This document shows, piece by piece, positions 1-11,915 of a DNA stretch of 64,000 bases; within the stretch, counting starts at the first letter, position 1; each line of letters begins with the position of its first letter. The translations under genes and the position numbers were made by a program. The notes below the pieces were generated by a model, which saw only the letters and a program-made list of their open reading frames with translations, had not been told where the DNA came from and searched no databases. The stretch is from Cystobasidium ongulense. Taxonomy: Eukaryota; Basidiomycota; Cystobasidiomycetes; Cystobasidiales; Cystobasidiaceae. The stretch is taken from positions 310,001 through 374,000 of the forward strand of contig BQUP01000009.1 of the NCBI GenBank assembly GCA_022835595.1. Direction: 5' to 3'.

Positions 1-90
1 CCAAAGACGGAGATGACTTCTGATCAGCAATGATCGATGCCTACACCTGTCGGCCTAGCGTTTGCTGAGCCCTGCGATATGGTATTGATA

Positions 91-2338
91 TTACGCTTGC
101 TCTGTTGCTATCGAAAGGGTGGTGTCGCTCGTCGTGGTGGGGACCTCTACGTGAGCAGAGCTTGGCGTTACCAGCTTATCGACCGGTATAACCTGAGAAG
201 GCCCTATGTCTATCTGGATCGCGACATCATCTTGCTGTCTTTCCGCCTCTGTTTCCGCCTGCCAGGCTCCGATATCTGGTGGGTCACCATCCGAGACCTG
301 TAAAGACAACTGCTGTTAGTAAAGGCGCACACGCTTCTGGCCAGATAGCTTGTTCTCACCTCTGTCCCTTCCCGCTCCGACTGCTGCTTGGCGAATAGCC
401 AAAGCAGTTCCGCACCATCAGTTTCGCCATTGCTACCCGCTGCCGCTTGCGACAAAGGCAGCGGCCGAGCAGGCTCAGGAGAAGCCTCCATAGAAGTAAG
501 GGAAGAAGAATCCGAAAAATCAAAAGTTTCCGATGTTTGCGGTGTTTCTCCTCTTGCAGAACCATTTGAATCTAACAGATGACCATATCGGTCTCTTCTG
601 ACCTTGGTCCAGAAGTCAAGAATGACAACTTGTTCGGGCACTTGATAGCGTAATCCTTGCGATATAATCTCTTCTGGTGAGTGTTTGACCCCTTTGAACC
701 GTCCCTCCAATGGCACAATCTCGATATCCCCGTTATTGTATGTGTGGGCATCTTTCACTTTGATAAGTTTTTGAGTCTTTAGCACTTTCCGCCGTTGAGG
801 CTGAAGATATGTAAAGTTAGGTCAGACAGCGGTAACATAATTTTTTTGATGGTCGACTTACGAGCGCCTCGTCTGCATGCGCCGGGCACATAAATCGCCT
901 TGTTATAGCAGGCATCCCGGCGAGAGGTGGATCCATGCAGTCGAGATGCCAATGATATTCACAGAAATCACATGCCACTATACGCTTATGTTTCTGTTGA
1001 CTTGCAGGCTCTTTACACCGATGGCAAAGTACCGTTCGCCCAAGTTTATCTTTGGTCTTGTATGGATCTCGATCTTCATATCCTCCTTTCCCAGGCTTGC
1101 CTAGACCCGACAAAGGCCGGAACTCGTTCGTATCTACATATTCTCCGTATTGTCCTGTAGTTACTGTGAGGACACAAACATGATCAGCTAGAAGTATAGC
1201 TTGAGATGCCTCTACTGGAAACTTACCATTCTTGAAGCTGTTCTTGATGTCTGAAGGTAGCTCGAAGACCGTAGGATTCTCCGATTCTGCTTTCAGCACC
1301 AACGGTCCAAGAATACCTTTCGGTGGGACCGGCAGTTTCTAGAATCAAAACCAAAGTAAGTCATCTGATCCTGGTGTTGAACTTTGTCGAAAACTTACTC
1401 TTGCGGCTTCGCATACTTTGCAGTACCAGCTTTCAGTAGGAAGCTCATCTAACTCAAGCGGAGGATCAAGACATGCGAAGTGGAAGGAGCGCGGACACCC
1501 ATCGCAGCAAAGAAAATGTCCTTTGCCGCCGCAAGTCTCGCAGTAGTCGTTGTTAGGCTAAATGAGTTACGGAAATTGACAGTGAGATCGATGCAAACGG
1601 CACGATAGACAAGGCTGCTGCACTCACAAGTTGTGCATCATCCATTTCTGCAATGTTGGCTTTGCCAGATGCAGCAATAGCGCCAGCAGCCACAGCAGCA
1701 GCCGTTCTTCTTCCAGTAGCTTTGGGACCCTTTGCAGGGCTGTTGAAACCACGGAACAAGCGGAGCATGCAATACACCTGGTCAGAGAATATACCGAGTA
1801 ACTACTGCATCCTTATAGCTTACCTAAACTTGACATTCTTCTGTCTCTTGGCTCTTGACAGCGGTGCAGTATTTGGAACGACAGGCGTAGCAGGACCTTC
1901 AGAAGCGGACAAGCTTCCTTCCCATCCATCGCTACCAAGAGCTACCATAGCATTGGCTTTTATCTTTGCGGCCCTCTGAACTTTACGACCGTCTGAAGAG
2001 GATGAGGGTGCAGCTGGAGCGCTGAGAGGTGGTTCTGTTATGGAAGGTGTAGGCAGGCTTGGAGCTATAGGCGTAGCTACAGTTGCGTTGCTTGAGGAAG
2101 CTGTGCTCGGAGCAGCGACAGGCACATCTTCCTGTATTGTTGCGTGCTCGTGGATTGCACTATCCAGAGCGTCTGAACTCATTTCCTGGTCTTCGCGGCC
2201 GTCGCTAGCTACACTCGCTGCGGTGGGTTGAGCAGCAGCGCTCTCGCTACCATTCTCGACGGCGGACGCGGAAGGCAGAGCGGCGGCACCGAAGGCAAGC
2301 GACGATGGCCCTGCGACACTGCTCGACGCGCTCGCCAT
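91..2338 (-). CDS. Rco1-like double PHD-finger protein (Rpd3S/Clr6-type histone deacetylase complex)
   Basis: The minus-strand gene starts at the ATG ending at 2338 and is read through several introns to a stop at 91. The last intron has a GTGAGA donor near 350 and a TTTACAG acceptor near 300, both phase 0. The first exon is a low-complexity Ser/Ala-rich leader. A C4HC3 PHD finger follows (about 1550-1410: CETCGG, CCDGCP, HFACLDPP, WYCKVC). A second atypical PHD lies at about 1110-870 (LCHRCKE, ACDFCEYHWHLDC, CPAH). Two PHDs separated by a linker that resembles the Sin3-interacting region are the hallmark of yeast Rco1 and S. pombe Cph1/Cph2, which target a histone deacetylase to transcribed chromatin. 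A divergent Cti6/Snt2-type PHD protein is less likely. The acidic tail after the second PHD has no motif I recognise. Confidence 0.85.
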
Positions 2339-3385
2339 GCTTCTGCGGCGTACTTCTCTGGGCGGCGAGGGCGGACTGGTACGCAGAGTAGTACAGAGGC
2401 AAGAGGCATCAGGGCAAAGCTGAGGCTGGGATGTACTAGTCGATGCGAAGGATAAAAAATTGGTGCTGACGGTGCTGAAAGGGAGAGAGCAACAGACGTC
2501 TTTCTACCAGCTGTACATATTGCTGATGCATCTGAGCATCTTCCCAGGTCATGCACCGTGACATACAACTCTATCATTGCCTATTGCCCAAAAAGCGTAC
2601 ATCAGGCTTGCAGAACCGAAGCTTTAGGAGCTCAAGCGCCTGCACATCATATTTGCCTACCTGTCGTCCACATGCAGTGCACCAGTACAGACCTGATGGA
2701 GAGAATAGTCTCCATCCTGCGAAGCTCGTTCAGCTGTTCTGAAGCTTTCTTCACAAGATAGTCTGCTGACTGACATGCGAGCGGCATGTGACAGTTGCTT
2801 AGCGGATAGACAACTCTTCAGGCAGATCGACTAGCTTCGACGCAGTTTCTGTACTCTGCCTAGGAAAGCACCGAAGCGCGAGTGATGGACGCCCGAGTGG
2901 CGGACACCTTAGAAGCAGCCCTTGATTGAGCAAGCGGTCAGCTAGTCAATGGTGGATTGACATCAGCATGTCTTGTGTATTCTGTCTTGCCGTTGACAAC
3001 GAATGAGAAATGGAGAGGGTTCTTGCTCCACTGGGACTTTCTTCAAGACACACCTGGACCATCAGTGCACCGAACGTCGTCCAATCAGCATGTGTTGGAA
3101 TAAAACCAGCTGCAGTGACAGAAGTCCAAGAATGCCACTCTAGCTAGCCAGCTCGCTGCTCGTTTCTGCGATCTTCTGTCTTTCTTGACGCTCTTTCTCC
3201 AACTGACACGAGCACGACGGCGACTGGGCTTGACTTGACTTGACTTGTAGACAGCACAGCGACAAGACGTCCATCCAGAGAAGCGAGAGCCGCTTCCAAT
3301 CAGTCGACAGCGTGTGCAAGACGAGCCAGCTGCTTCGCTCTGAACTGCGCAGTCAGTCGCTGTCAAACCCGCGAGGCATGCTTGT
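2339..3385. other. Intergenic region between divergent Rco1-like and EAF genes
   Basis: About 1 kb shared by two divergently transcribed genes, so both promoters should lie here. I see short CT-rich stretches and a small direct repeat of the unit TTGAC near 3232-3250, but no open frame with coding character and no RNA gene. Confidence 0.5.
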
Positions 3386-4903
3386 ATGATGGCAGTATCG
3401 AGCTCTTCAAGCACCACGCGCATCCCCATCAAGCTGGCCCCCCAGCTGTTCCACCACAGTGACAGGACATCCACGTATCACGTTCTGCAGCACGCCTCTG
3501 CCGATGGGTCGCTCCAGCTTGGAGGAGCCACTCTGCGCGCAAGTAGTGGCAACAATGGAAGCACCACTTCAACAATCAGCCTGGCAGCTGCAGATGGTGC
3601 AAAGCTCGGTGGAAGCATGAAGGCTGCAGACGAGCACGACTATGTGCTGCTCTACGACGACGCCTCGCGGGTAAGCTGATGCTCGCTCTCCATTCCATCC
3701 GTTCAGCTCCAGCAGACGAATGCGACGGGCTTTGATCGGCGGATGGCACAAAGCATGGAGAGAAAGACGACAAGCGGAGCAGAAGCTGACTCTATGTTCT
3801 AACATGCACAGTCATATATCCTACACAAGGTCTCGACTGTGTCTCATCTCCTGCCTCCTGCCAGCGGGGCAAGCACCAAGGCGACGACCCCAAACTCGCG
3901 CTCCAAGACCGATAATAGCACCGGATCAACCTATTCGCCTTCATTGGCCCGTACTCCTCAATCCACAAATTCGCCCTCTCTAGCTTCCTCGTCCCATAAG
4001 CCGCTCTCGAAAGGACGTGATACCGCAAAGACGGCGTATGCATCTCCCGTTAAAGGCGCCACCGGAAGTGGCACCGCCAAGAAGAGAGCAAGTCAGATCC
4101 AAAAGAATGATTATGACTCATCCCCTACCCCTTCTGTCGATGAAGGTACGCCCGCTTCGTATGGACTAGGTATAACTACAGCGGCTGGTCGTCCTTCTCC
4201 AAATTCTAAAGGTGCTTCCACCTTCAACAAAGGTAAAGCACCCGTACGAGATGTAGAAGAATTCGATATGGGCAGTAATTCAGATGATGGACTTCATTCA
4301 AATGCATTGCAACTCCCACCGGCTCAAGCTTCAGCCCAAACGGCTGGTACTTCTGCAATAGACCTTCAAACTGCTAAGGGACTTCAACAGTACCCAGGTC
4401 AGAGGCAACCGTCACATCATCTTCCAGCACAAGCAGCAAAAACGACATCTACTTCTTTAAGTAATTTGTTAAATCAAGATGTGGTAATGTCAGAAGTCTC
4501 GTCAGAAGATGAAGGTGATTTCGACGATCTAGCGAATGATCTTGAAAGTTCACTTGCGGGTCAAGGTCCTTTTGCTCGCGCCAACTCAAGCACCGGAATA
4601 CAAGGAATGGACAACAACGTCATATCATCTGATGAAGATGAAGATAGTGACTTCGTCAACGCTTTGTTCGAACAAACGAAGCCGCCGGTTCCTCCGCACG
4701 TACATCAACAGCCGCCTCAACAGGTTCCGCAACCCGTGCTTCAGGCACAGCAGGATCAACCACAACCACAAAGGCAAGCGATTGTTCCACATCAGCCTCC
4801 GGCAAGGCCAGCACAAGCCGGCAAGAAATTACCTACCGCACCTCAACGGAAATACGATTCAGACATCGCAAGCAGTAGCGAGAGTGACGATGATAGTGAC
4901 TGA
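3386..4903 (+). CDS. ELL-associated factor (EAF) family transcription elongation protein
   Basis: Two exons: 3386-3670 and 3812-4903, joined in phase 0 by an intron with GTAAGC donor and CACAG acceptor. The splice joins DYVLLYDDASR to SYILHKVSTVSHL, reconstructing the conserved end of the EAF N-terminal domain (a beta-rich fold followed by the phrase resembling ...FDPESRTFTLE...). Residues about 1-110 form this domain. The rest is a Ser/Pro/Gln-rich disordered tail with acidic clusters (SSEDEGDFDDLANDL, SSDEDEDSDF, SSSESDDDSD), as in metazoan and fungal EAFs, where the acidic serine-rich part is the transactivation region. The expected partner is an ELL-type elongation factor acting on RNA polymerase II. 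Length is about 459 residues. Family assignment rests on the N-terminal domain alone. Confidence 0.75.
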
Positions 4904-5197
4904 ATGATTGATGGAATTTTTATGAATACTCCACTTTATACCTACGATTACGATTGAAAACCAAAGTAGACGATTGTTGTACCAAGACTAGCTTTCCTAG
5001 CCGGGTTATACCCAGCACCAACTTCATTGCAAATCCGGATTCGGGAAACACTGTGTACGGCTGTATTAGGCGGCAGCGTTCCCATCCAACCAATTTCATT
5101 CTGTCTATTAGCTACATCATAGTACAAAGCCCGCTTGGCGTACTTGCAAACTTATCATCGTGTTCACATGTCTGACTGTTGCCGATTTGGCGATATA
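4904..5197. other. Convergent 3' intergenic region
   Basis: Short gap between the 3' ends of the EAF gene (+) and CSN4 (-). No coding or RNA signal seen. Confidence 0.4.
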
Positions 5198-6911
5198 CTA
5201 CGCAATTATTTCCCCCGCTTGAGTCTGAGTCATCAGACCGACACACTTAGCAGCTAGTGCTTCGGTCATTTGAGCTTGTCTTCGTATCCTAGCGTCCCAA
5301 CGCGCAGTCTCCGGGGCTATGTGCCAAATATCTTTATCCTCTTCGACAGCTGCGTCCCCTCCATTAGCAGCGGCAGCGGCAGCAGCGGCAGCAGCGACAT
5401 TCGATGAACCCGTTTCCGTCTGTTCGTCCTTGTCTCTTCTTTCGAAAGTAATGAGTGAATCCACTTGGTCAATAGTCGCACCTTTCAGGCGGCCTTGAAT
5501 GATCATGGTTCGTGCCATCGCTTCCGCTGCTGACTTTCTGAGGTTGAGCAGCTTTCCCAAGCCTGAGAAGGTGATGTTGCTGTAGATAAGTGAGGCGGAA
5601 AGAAGGTTGTGCTCCATCACTGCTTTGTCTAGCACATCTTCGGGACCTCGCTTGCGCTTCATTTGATCACTTTCATTGGCACTTTCGACACGCATACCAC
5701 TGTCTGCATCCTGGTCTTCGTCATCATCCTCATCCTCGTCTTGTGCAAAGACAAGACTATTGGTTGCAATCTTGGCTTTCTGATGTTCACCTAGCATTGC
5801 ACTGAATTCTGCAACTTCTTTCGGTCTGATGATACGGTCGAGGAACATGGCTGAGAGAATGCTGTGATGTGGGAGTTGAGCCGAACGTTCGTCGCGGTAG
5901 AGGGAGGCTAGCAGACGAGAACGGCGCGGACCAGCCGGCGAGAGGATCGCGCAGGTAACAGCTGCACTGAGCATCTGTAGTCGTTCGCCTTCATCGATTT
6001 CGGGGACGTAACTGAATGTGCAAGCGTGTCAGTCTGGCGCCAACTATCAAATCATATGGCGGATGCTTACCTGATCTCATGATATTTCGAAGCTGCTTCC
6101 TGAAACTTGCGCTGCGAATCATAAATCCGAGCCTGAGATAGCTTGAAAGCAACTAGAACACATCGTCATCATTAGCACGATACCTCATCAGGCTTGTTTC
6201 TGTAACGTACGAATAGTTTCGGGATCATTCGTCAGGCGTATCAGATTTTGAGCACGGGATAAGTAGGACTGTGCAGAAACTGTGTCGTCGTCCTCGAGTA
6301 GTAAGCGAACGATGCGGACGTATGTCTTTAGCTTATATTCGTCGGTGATGGATCTATGCAGAGAGGAGTGTTAGATGTCAGGAGAAGACCAAGCATATGC
6401 AGCTTGACGGCTCACCTGCTATTTGTATCCAGAGGTATACCTTGCAGCATTCGCGCTGCAGCTGTCCAGTCTTCCTCTTGCTCCAAAATGTCCGCTAGTA
6501 CTTCTCTCGTAGCCACAATCTATCGGTCATTATTGTGGAAGAAGCAAGCAAGTTGCGTCAGTCCAGCTAAATGCAGCAAGCATAGTAACTCCAAAGCAGA
6601 CTTACCTGCTCTTCAAAACTAGCTTGTCTATCCTGCAGCAGCTCGAGCGTCCTCTCGCCAACCGTCCGGCGAGCCTCGATGACCTTGATCTCGTTCAACC
6701 GCTTTACGAACAGAGCAACAATTTGCTTCGAAACTACAAGACCAACACTATCCTGCACCACAGCAGAGATGAGCTTGTTCAAGTCGTGCGCGAGCTTGTC
6801 ACTGTCGTATCCTGTGCTTTGCGAGGCCAGTGTCTTGTCGAGCAGTGAGGTAAACGCGCCAGTCTTGCTTGCTGGCGGCTGATTGCCAATCTCGCTGAGA
6901 GCTGCGTCCAT
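5198..6911 (-). CDS. CSN4: COP9 signalosome subunit 4
   Basis: Minus-strand gene starting with MDAALSEIG at 6911, with short introns near 6600, 6400, 6210 and 6060, ending LMTQTQAGEIIA at 5198. The order of segments matches CSN4: an N-terminal helical repeat region (LNEIKVIEARRTVGERT, then REVLADILEQEEDW), the central TPR-like part (SYLSRAQNLIRLTNDPE, QRKFQEAASKYHEI), then the PCI domain (NITFSGLGKLL, MIIQGRLKGATIDQVDSLI). It would act in the deneddylase that removes Nedd8 from cullins. Two low-complexity insertions are unusual: an acidic block near 5735 and a poly-Ala/Gly run near 5370-5400, both inside or beside the PCI domain. The related proteasome lid subunit Rpn5 is the main alternative, but the PCI wording fits CSN4 better. 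Confidence 0.85.
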
Positions 6912-7338
6912 AGCTACGCGGCAGCCGGATGGCTACTTCGACACAGCTTGCTTGGCTAGAATGACGTGCGATGAAATGAGTGGGTTGGTCGTTGTTTAAG
7001 AAGCTGATGGTGGCAATTACGAGGATCATGTACGGTTTGTTCGTCAGGCCGGTCGGCAACATTTAACAAGACATACTTTTCCACAATATGACTGCAGCTT
7101 TACAGAAACTTGGACTTCTGGCGTCACTTTCTGCGAGAGCTCGTTTGATTAAAATGCTGCTATTACGCCCGCTCCACAGGCCATCTAAACTGCTCCTGCG
7201 ACAAACAGCTTGAAACCTATCATACAACTACACGAGCATGCTATGGTGCGTTGCATGTAGATACGCATGGACGAGACACATGCACGTTCTCGGACAATAA
7301 TGCACAACTTCTAAATGAAAACCTGAAGAGTGTCTTGG
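6912..7338. other. Intergenic region
   Basis: About 430 bp between CSN4 and the CK2 regulatory subunit gene. It holds the CSN4 promoter and the CK2-beta 3' end. No gene or repeat recognised. Confidence 0.4.
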
Positions 7339-9073
7339 TCAAGGTCGACGACCTCTTGAAGGGGTTGCAGCGGAGGCTGTTGATGTCGCTGTCGCTGCTA
7401 TGTTCTGCGCCCTTCTAGGAGCGACTTGGTCGTCGACGTTTGTTGGTGCGCTTGTAGCAGTCGCGACTGGTGACGCTGCGGTGTTCAGCTTCTGTCGAGA
7501 TCGAATTGGGCGGACTTGGCTTGCGCTAGCAGTCGCGTTGGCGGGCAATTGAGCACCGCTAGCACCGCCGAATAGAGGTGATGGATCACTCTTCTCTGTT
7601 GGTGAAGCCGTTGTTTGAGCGTCAAGCAAAGCCGCAGAAGACTTCCAAGTGCCAGCCGAGTTTACACGTTCAAGCTCGCGCTCGTCTCGAGGTCTATGGA
7701 GGCAGAGAAAAGGATAAGCCGATTGAGCCTGATCTGCTGTAGGCTGAATCGCCTTCAAATTTTACTCACTTCAATCGAAGCCATTGCATTCTTGGCCCGC
7801 TTCGCGCTCTTTCACTGACTTTAAAGCCATAGATGCGGGGAATATAAAGCTTCATAGCACTCGTTTCAGGCTTCGTCCATGGTACGGATGAGTTCTCATC
7901 CTCATCTAGCATATCAACGTTCGAGTCGGCCGTGGGTGAAGCAGCCGTAGGCGTATCTTGAGTGGTGGCAGGGGAAGCTTGGGAAGAAGCATTAGGACCA
8001 GGCGAAGCGGAGGGGAAGCGTAAAGTTAGGGGTTTACCCGCGTTCGCGCTTGGGGGAGTAGGGACGAGTTCGGGGTGTTGCTGGAAGAGGAGATGTGGGA
8101 AAGTGGTTCCGAAGAATGCACCATCAACGCCATTGAATCGCGAGCTTGGTGGGGTATAAGTGTCAACGCAGGTTGGACAGAAGAGTTTGACACCGTCTAC
8201 ACCAGGTAAGTCTGAGCGACCGGATGGAAGAACCTTTGTCTGATTGCAGTATACGCGCGGGCAATAACCGAAATGAGCAGCTTCGTACTTGGCTACCATT
8301 TGGGAAAGACCCTGCCGTGTGATAATATAGCGTTGATGAATCAGACCGTAGAGTAGTTCTGCGCTTGACTCGACTATTGACATGTCGGGGATCTTAAGAG
8401 TTTCTTCTTCTGCAAGATGTCGGGAAAGGTTCATTTATAGTTCAGACAAACGATAATCAGCAGATAGCTTACCTGGTTCGACGTCTAGTATCATCTCCAG
8501 CGCTTCCTTGTAAAAAGGCACTAATTGGCTGAGGCCGGTGAGATTGAAGTCGTCTTCGATAAAGTCCTCCGAGACTTCGGCAAAGTCTAGAAAGCGAGCG
8601 TTAGTCCTGACAGGTCAGCAACGACAGCGCAACTACGCAGCTTACATTCATGGCCAGCCAAAGAGCAATACCAGGATATCCATGTCAGACTGTCTGTTCC
8701 GGATTGTGAGGTCGATTCTGCCAAGAACAACAGCTCAGCTTCCTTGACGGTACGGACCCGGACAGCAGCAAGCGAGCTCACCATATTCCTCTTCCTCTTC
8801 CTCCTCCTCTTCTTCTTCCTCCTCCTCCTCTTCCTCGTCACCTTCAACCGGCATGCTCCCTTCCAAAGCTCCAGGAATAACATCGGCCTCTTCGCCTAGC
8901 GATTCGCTCTCTTCATCTTGATTCTGCTGACCGAATGCAGCATCCTCTCCTTCTTGCCCTATCATAGCTTCGTCGTGTTGAGCTGAGACTGTGGGATTGG
9001 ATGTGGAAGGACCTGCTTCGCTTGCTCCAGATGGTCCAGCATTGCTACGGGATGCTCGGCGCGAGGAAGACAT
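7339..9073 (-). CDS. Casein kinase 2 regulatory (beta) subunit
   Basis: Exons on the minus strand give an acidic leader, then [33 protein letters not shown] after two splices (GAATATG|GTGAGC and GAAT|GTAAGC), which is the canonical CK2-beta start. The zinc-finger domain follows: CPRVYCNQT then [14 protein letters not shown] and [14 protein letters not shown], then [16 protein letters not shown]. The four zinc cysteines are present. CK2-beta dimerises through this zinc finger and tethers the catalytic subunits. The N-terminal leader before the conserved Trp is unusually long and contains an uninterrupted run of about 18 Glu codons, and there is an Ala/Ser/Thr-rich C-terminal extension of about 110 residues. 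An in-frame start at 9112 is also possible. CKB1 versus CKB2 cannot be decided. Confidence 0.93.
8786..8836 (-). repeat. GAG/GAA trinucleotide tract coding poly-Glu
   Basis: A near-pure CTC/CTT triplet run on the plus strand codes for the Glu tract in the CK2-beta leader. It is a coding microsatellite and likely length-variable. Confidence 0.8.
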
Positions 9074-9430
9074 CGTTTGTAAGCGGGATAGGATATTGTT
9101 GCGTGTTGACAATGTATTAACAAGATCTCGACTGGACAGAAGCTCCTCGTGCGCGTTACTGTTGCTCTGCGTGTCGTGCGGTCGTGGTGTTCAACGAATG
9201 CTCCAAAACGCAGCTTGATCGTAGTTCTCGAAGGTCAGATACGCGCAGATGCTGATTGAAGCTGTAGGTGTCGAACGCAGATGTACTAGATGTGGATGTG
9301 TCTATCTACTAGCCCGCTCTTCCTGCTTGGGATGCTCCTTGCGCCTCAGAAGGTGATTGAGCTTCGCTTCGGTCGCGCAACCTCGAACCGCAAGCAACGC
9401 AGCTCGGCGTTGAGAACAGCAGGTATGCCC

Positions 9431-9690
9431 TCAAGCGATGCTGTCCCGTCGCACTGCCTGGTCGGTGACCTGGATCTTGCAAGGGAACGTCGTAGTGTGT
9501 GTCGCGACTGGGTCGATGTTCCGGAAGAGACAAGCCTGTCCGTCGAGCAGGGCCATCGCAGAGAACAGCAACCAGCCGAAACTCGATCCGCACGAAGATG
9601 CTTGCTTTTCGTCTGACACGATGGATTGTTGACAAGTATTACAACAGCGCGACGCTCCAACCGTTTTTCAAGATCTGCTGAATCTGCCAT
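9431..9690 (-). CDS. Possible small gene, unrecognised
   Basis: An ATG at 9690 opens MADSADLEKRLERRAV. A candidate short intron (GTAATA donor near 9645, acceptor TCAG or AAAAG) would join a frame reading FGWLLFSAMALLDGQACLFR and ending KIQVTDQAVRRDSIA at 9431. The second part has coding-like composition, but the intron would be only about 30-40 nt, shorter than others here. I do not recognise the product. It lies between the CK2-beta start and a secreted-protein gene, on the same strand. The stretch 9691-10147 shows nothing. Confidence 0.3.
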
Positions 9691-10147
9691 GCTGAATGCG
9701 GACTCGCTCGCTTTGGATGCAAGCTGACTACATGTGGCTCTAGTATACCTGACGAGTAATCTGAGGCACGGCAAGGGCAAAATCATCGATGCAGGAAAAT
9801 TAATCTCTCTCCTGTGCTGCTGGTGGCCTCGTCAACCCATGCTTGCCTGCCAGATCTGCTGCGAATATCTTATTACGAAGAGAAAGACGAAACCCGAAGT
9901 TTGACTGGAAAACTATCAACGAAGGAAGAAAAAGGATATCGTATCCGAAATATACAGTACAGTCAGGCATTTGACCAGCAATGCCGATGAATTGAGAATA
10001 GTGTATGGCAAATGCAAGGCTTCTACTTGGGACTGTTGTAGAGGCAAGAAGAGAAAGAAGAAGAACCGGTCAGCCAGGTTTCCTCCTTCACTACCCTCGA
10101 CTTTCGAAGAACACATATAAACTAAACCAAGCTTACTTGATTAGATT

Positions 10148-11208
10148 TCACCAATGACCTTTCGACACGACAAAGTTGCCTATCATTGCGATTGCAGGTT
10201 TACTAGATCCATCTTCGGCAATACGACGATAAGCTCCTCCTTGAACATTATTTCCTTTACCAAGTCCAGCATTTCCTTTCTTATTGCAAGTCATCATTAC
10301 TTTTCTATTCTTCAAGTTCGTAACTGTCCATTGCATAGATTGTGCGGATGGGTTGAGTGACACGGAAATGGCCATAGGTGCTGACATGCACCATCGGTAA
10401 GTAAGTAGTCAAAGGAGAAACGCCTTGAAGCGAGACTGGACGTGATAGCTAAAACGCAAGCTCACCTGACATAAACGACTTCAACGACATCGAATCGCAC
10501 ATGTTCTCCTGATCTCCGGAAGTGGTAGCATCGATGATAGCAACAATATCGTCTACTTCTCTTTGAAAAACGGACATGGTCCAGGATGGTCCATCTTCAC
10601 CTATAATCTGTCCCAAGTGGAAAAACCCATTTTGAGCTTTCGCTTTCGTGAGCATCATGTTCCAAGTGACAGCTGAGTTCGATAACAGAAGCGCAAGAAC
10701 AGAGAGAATGGTCAGCTTGTGCTCGGGCTGCTTCTTCGGGTCGCCTCTAAACACTTACTATTCTCGCCATCATCCAAATCAGGGGAGCCGACCATGTTTC
10801 TTTGACGTGGAGTTGCACCTGGACGGTAGATAATTATAAAAAGAGCAGTCAGCTATCGTTCTACTCAAATTGATTTCTTCCTCGAGCTATAGAGACGAAG
10901 AATGGCAGCTCACCCTTATGATGATCCATATCATCCAGTTGACCATTCTTAGCCAATTTAAAAGTAATACAAGGAGTACCAAGTTTATATCGAGAAGGGC
11001 ATCTTCCTAAACTTGCAAAGCTTGTAGAGATGAGTTTATTTTGCGTATCACCTAAAAAGGAGAGATATCGAACACCAGAAGTTTTTCCGTTGTATACCAT
11101 GCCTGTGTTGTGGAGTGGGGTAATCTCATCGGCTCTTGCGAGTGTAGAGAGGCAGAGCAATAGAACGGGGAATTGTCGCGTGAGGAACTTTGCCGATAAC
11201 CAGACCAT
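10148..11208 (-). CDS. Secreted protein, possibly a polysaccharide-lyase/concanavalin-type fold
   Basis: Start at the ATG ending at 11208, giving a signal peptide (SAKFLTRQFPVLLLCLSTLARA) directly before DEITPLHNTG. Three introns splice cleanly: KG|ATPRQRN, GEN|TVTWNMM and MSG|APMAISV. The last exon ends FVVSKGHW at 10148. Predicted length is about 260 residues. The phrase TVTWNMMLTKAKAQNGFFHLGQI, followed by alternating hydrophobic strands and a late QSMQWTVTNLKNRKVMMTC, resembles beta-sandwich polysaccharide lyases and related secreted fungal proteins. That is fold-level inference only. Extracellular location is well supported; function is not. Confidence 0.65.
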
Positions 11209-11915
11209 TGTAGCTAGTAGCTGAGATATGAGAGACTGAACACGAATTCGCAGCCGTCTTGCGATGTAGTCACCCGGAGTAGACACTGCTATAGATGTTT
11301 ATCGAGTTGGTGCGATGCTGCGATAAAACACAAACAAAGAAAAGGTCCACAATCCAGCTGGAGAGGCACTGACGCAAACATTGTAAAGTGGCATATATGT
11401 ATACATGCCTCAAGCGGCCGGGAATGCAAATTCTTCACATGGTCAGGAACGCTTAATCCAGGCACGAAAGACCAGATTAGGTTGTCCTCAGCAAAGTCTT
11501 TTGAGGAGGATAATAGGCATGGATCAGCGTAGTGCAAACTATTCCGCACACTGTAGTATAAACTATTCACGTGGCCAACGTCGCGAACGACCACTGAGAG
11601 AAATATGAGAAGAGTAAAGACCACGAAGGATAAGACAAAGCAAAGCAATGAAAGTAAAACCTATCCAGTCCTCAGAAGTCACTGAATGTGCACTGGCCTG
11701 CTATATGCGACCTCTTTATATTTATTCTGAGTTACGTGGATAATTGAAATCGGGAGTTCTAGATACAGACACAAAACTTTTAAATTTAAAAACTGACTTC
11801 TTTCAGGGAGGCAAGGTTATCCGGCGTCTAAATTGAGCGAGGCCTTTACAGAGTGTGAGAGTGTGAAAAGGCGCTTGCTCTAAGGCTGACTATATGCCGT
11901 ACTCTTTGCTGATAT
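11209..11915. other. Intergenic region
   Basis: About 700 bp upstream of the secreted-protein gene and downstream of the RRM gene. A 119-codon minus-strand open frame (11289-11648) lacks an identifiable family and looks fortuitous. AT-rich stretch near 11770-11800. Confidence 0.4.

Noticed and set aside
11289-11648. 119-codon frame with hydrophobic start on the minus strand
   Set aside because: Hydrophobic N-terminus only; the rest has many rare Cys/His/Leu clusters typical of random frames in AT-rich intergenic DNA, and no splice links it to a neighbour.
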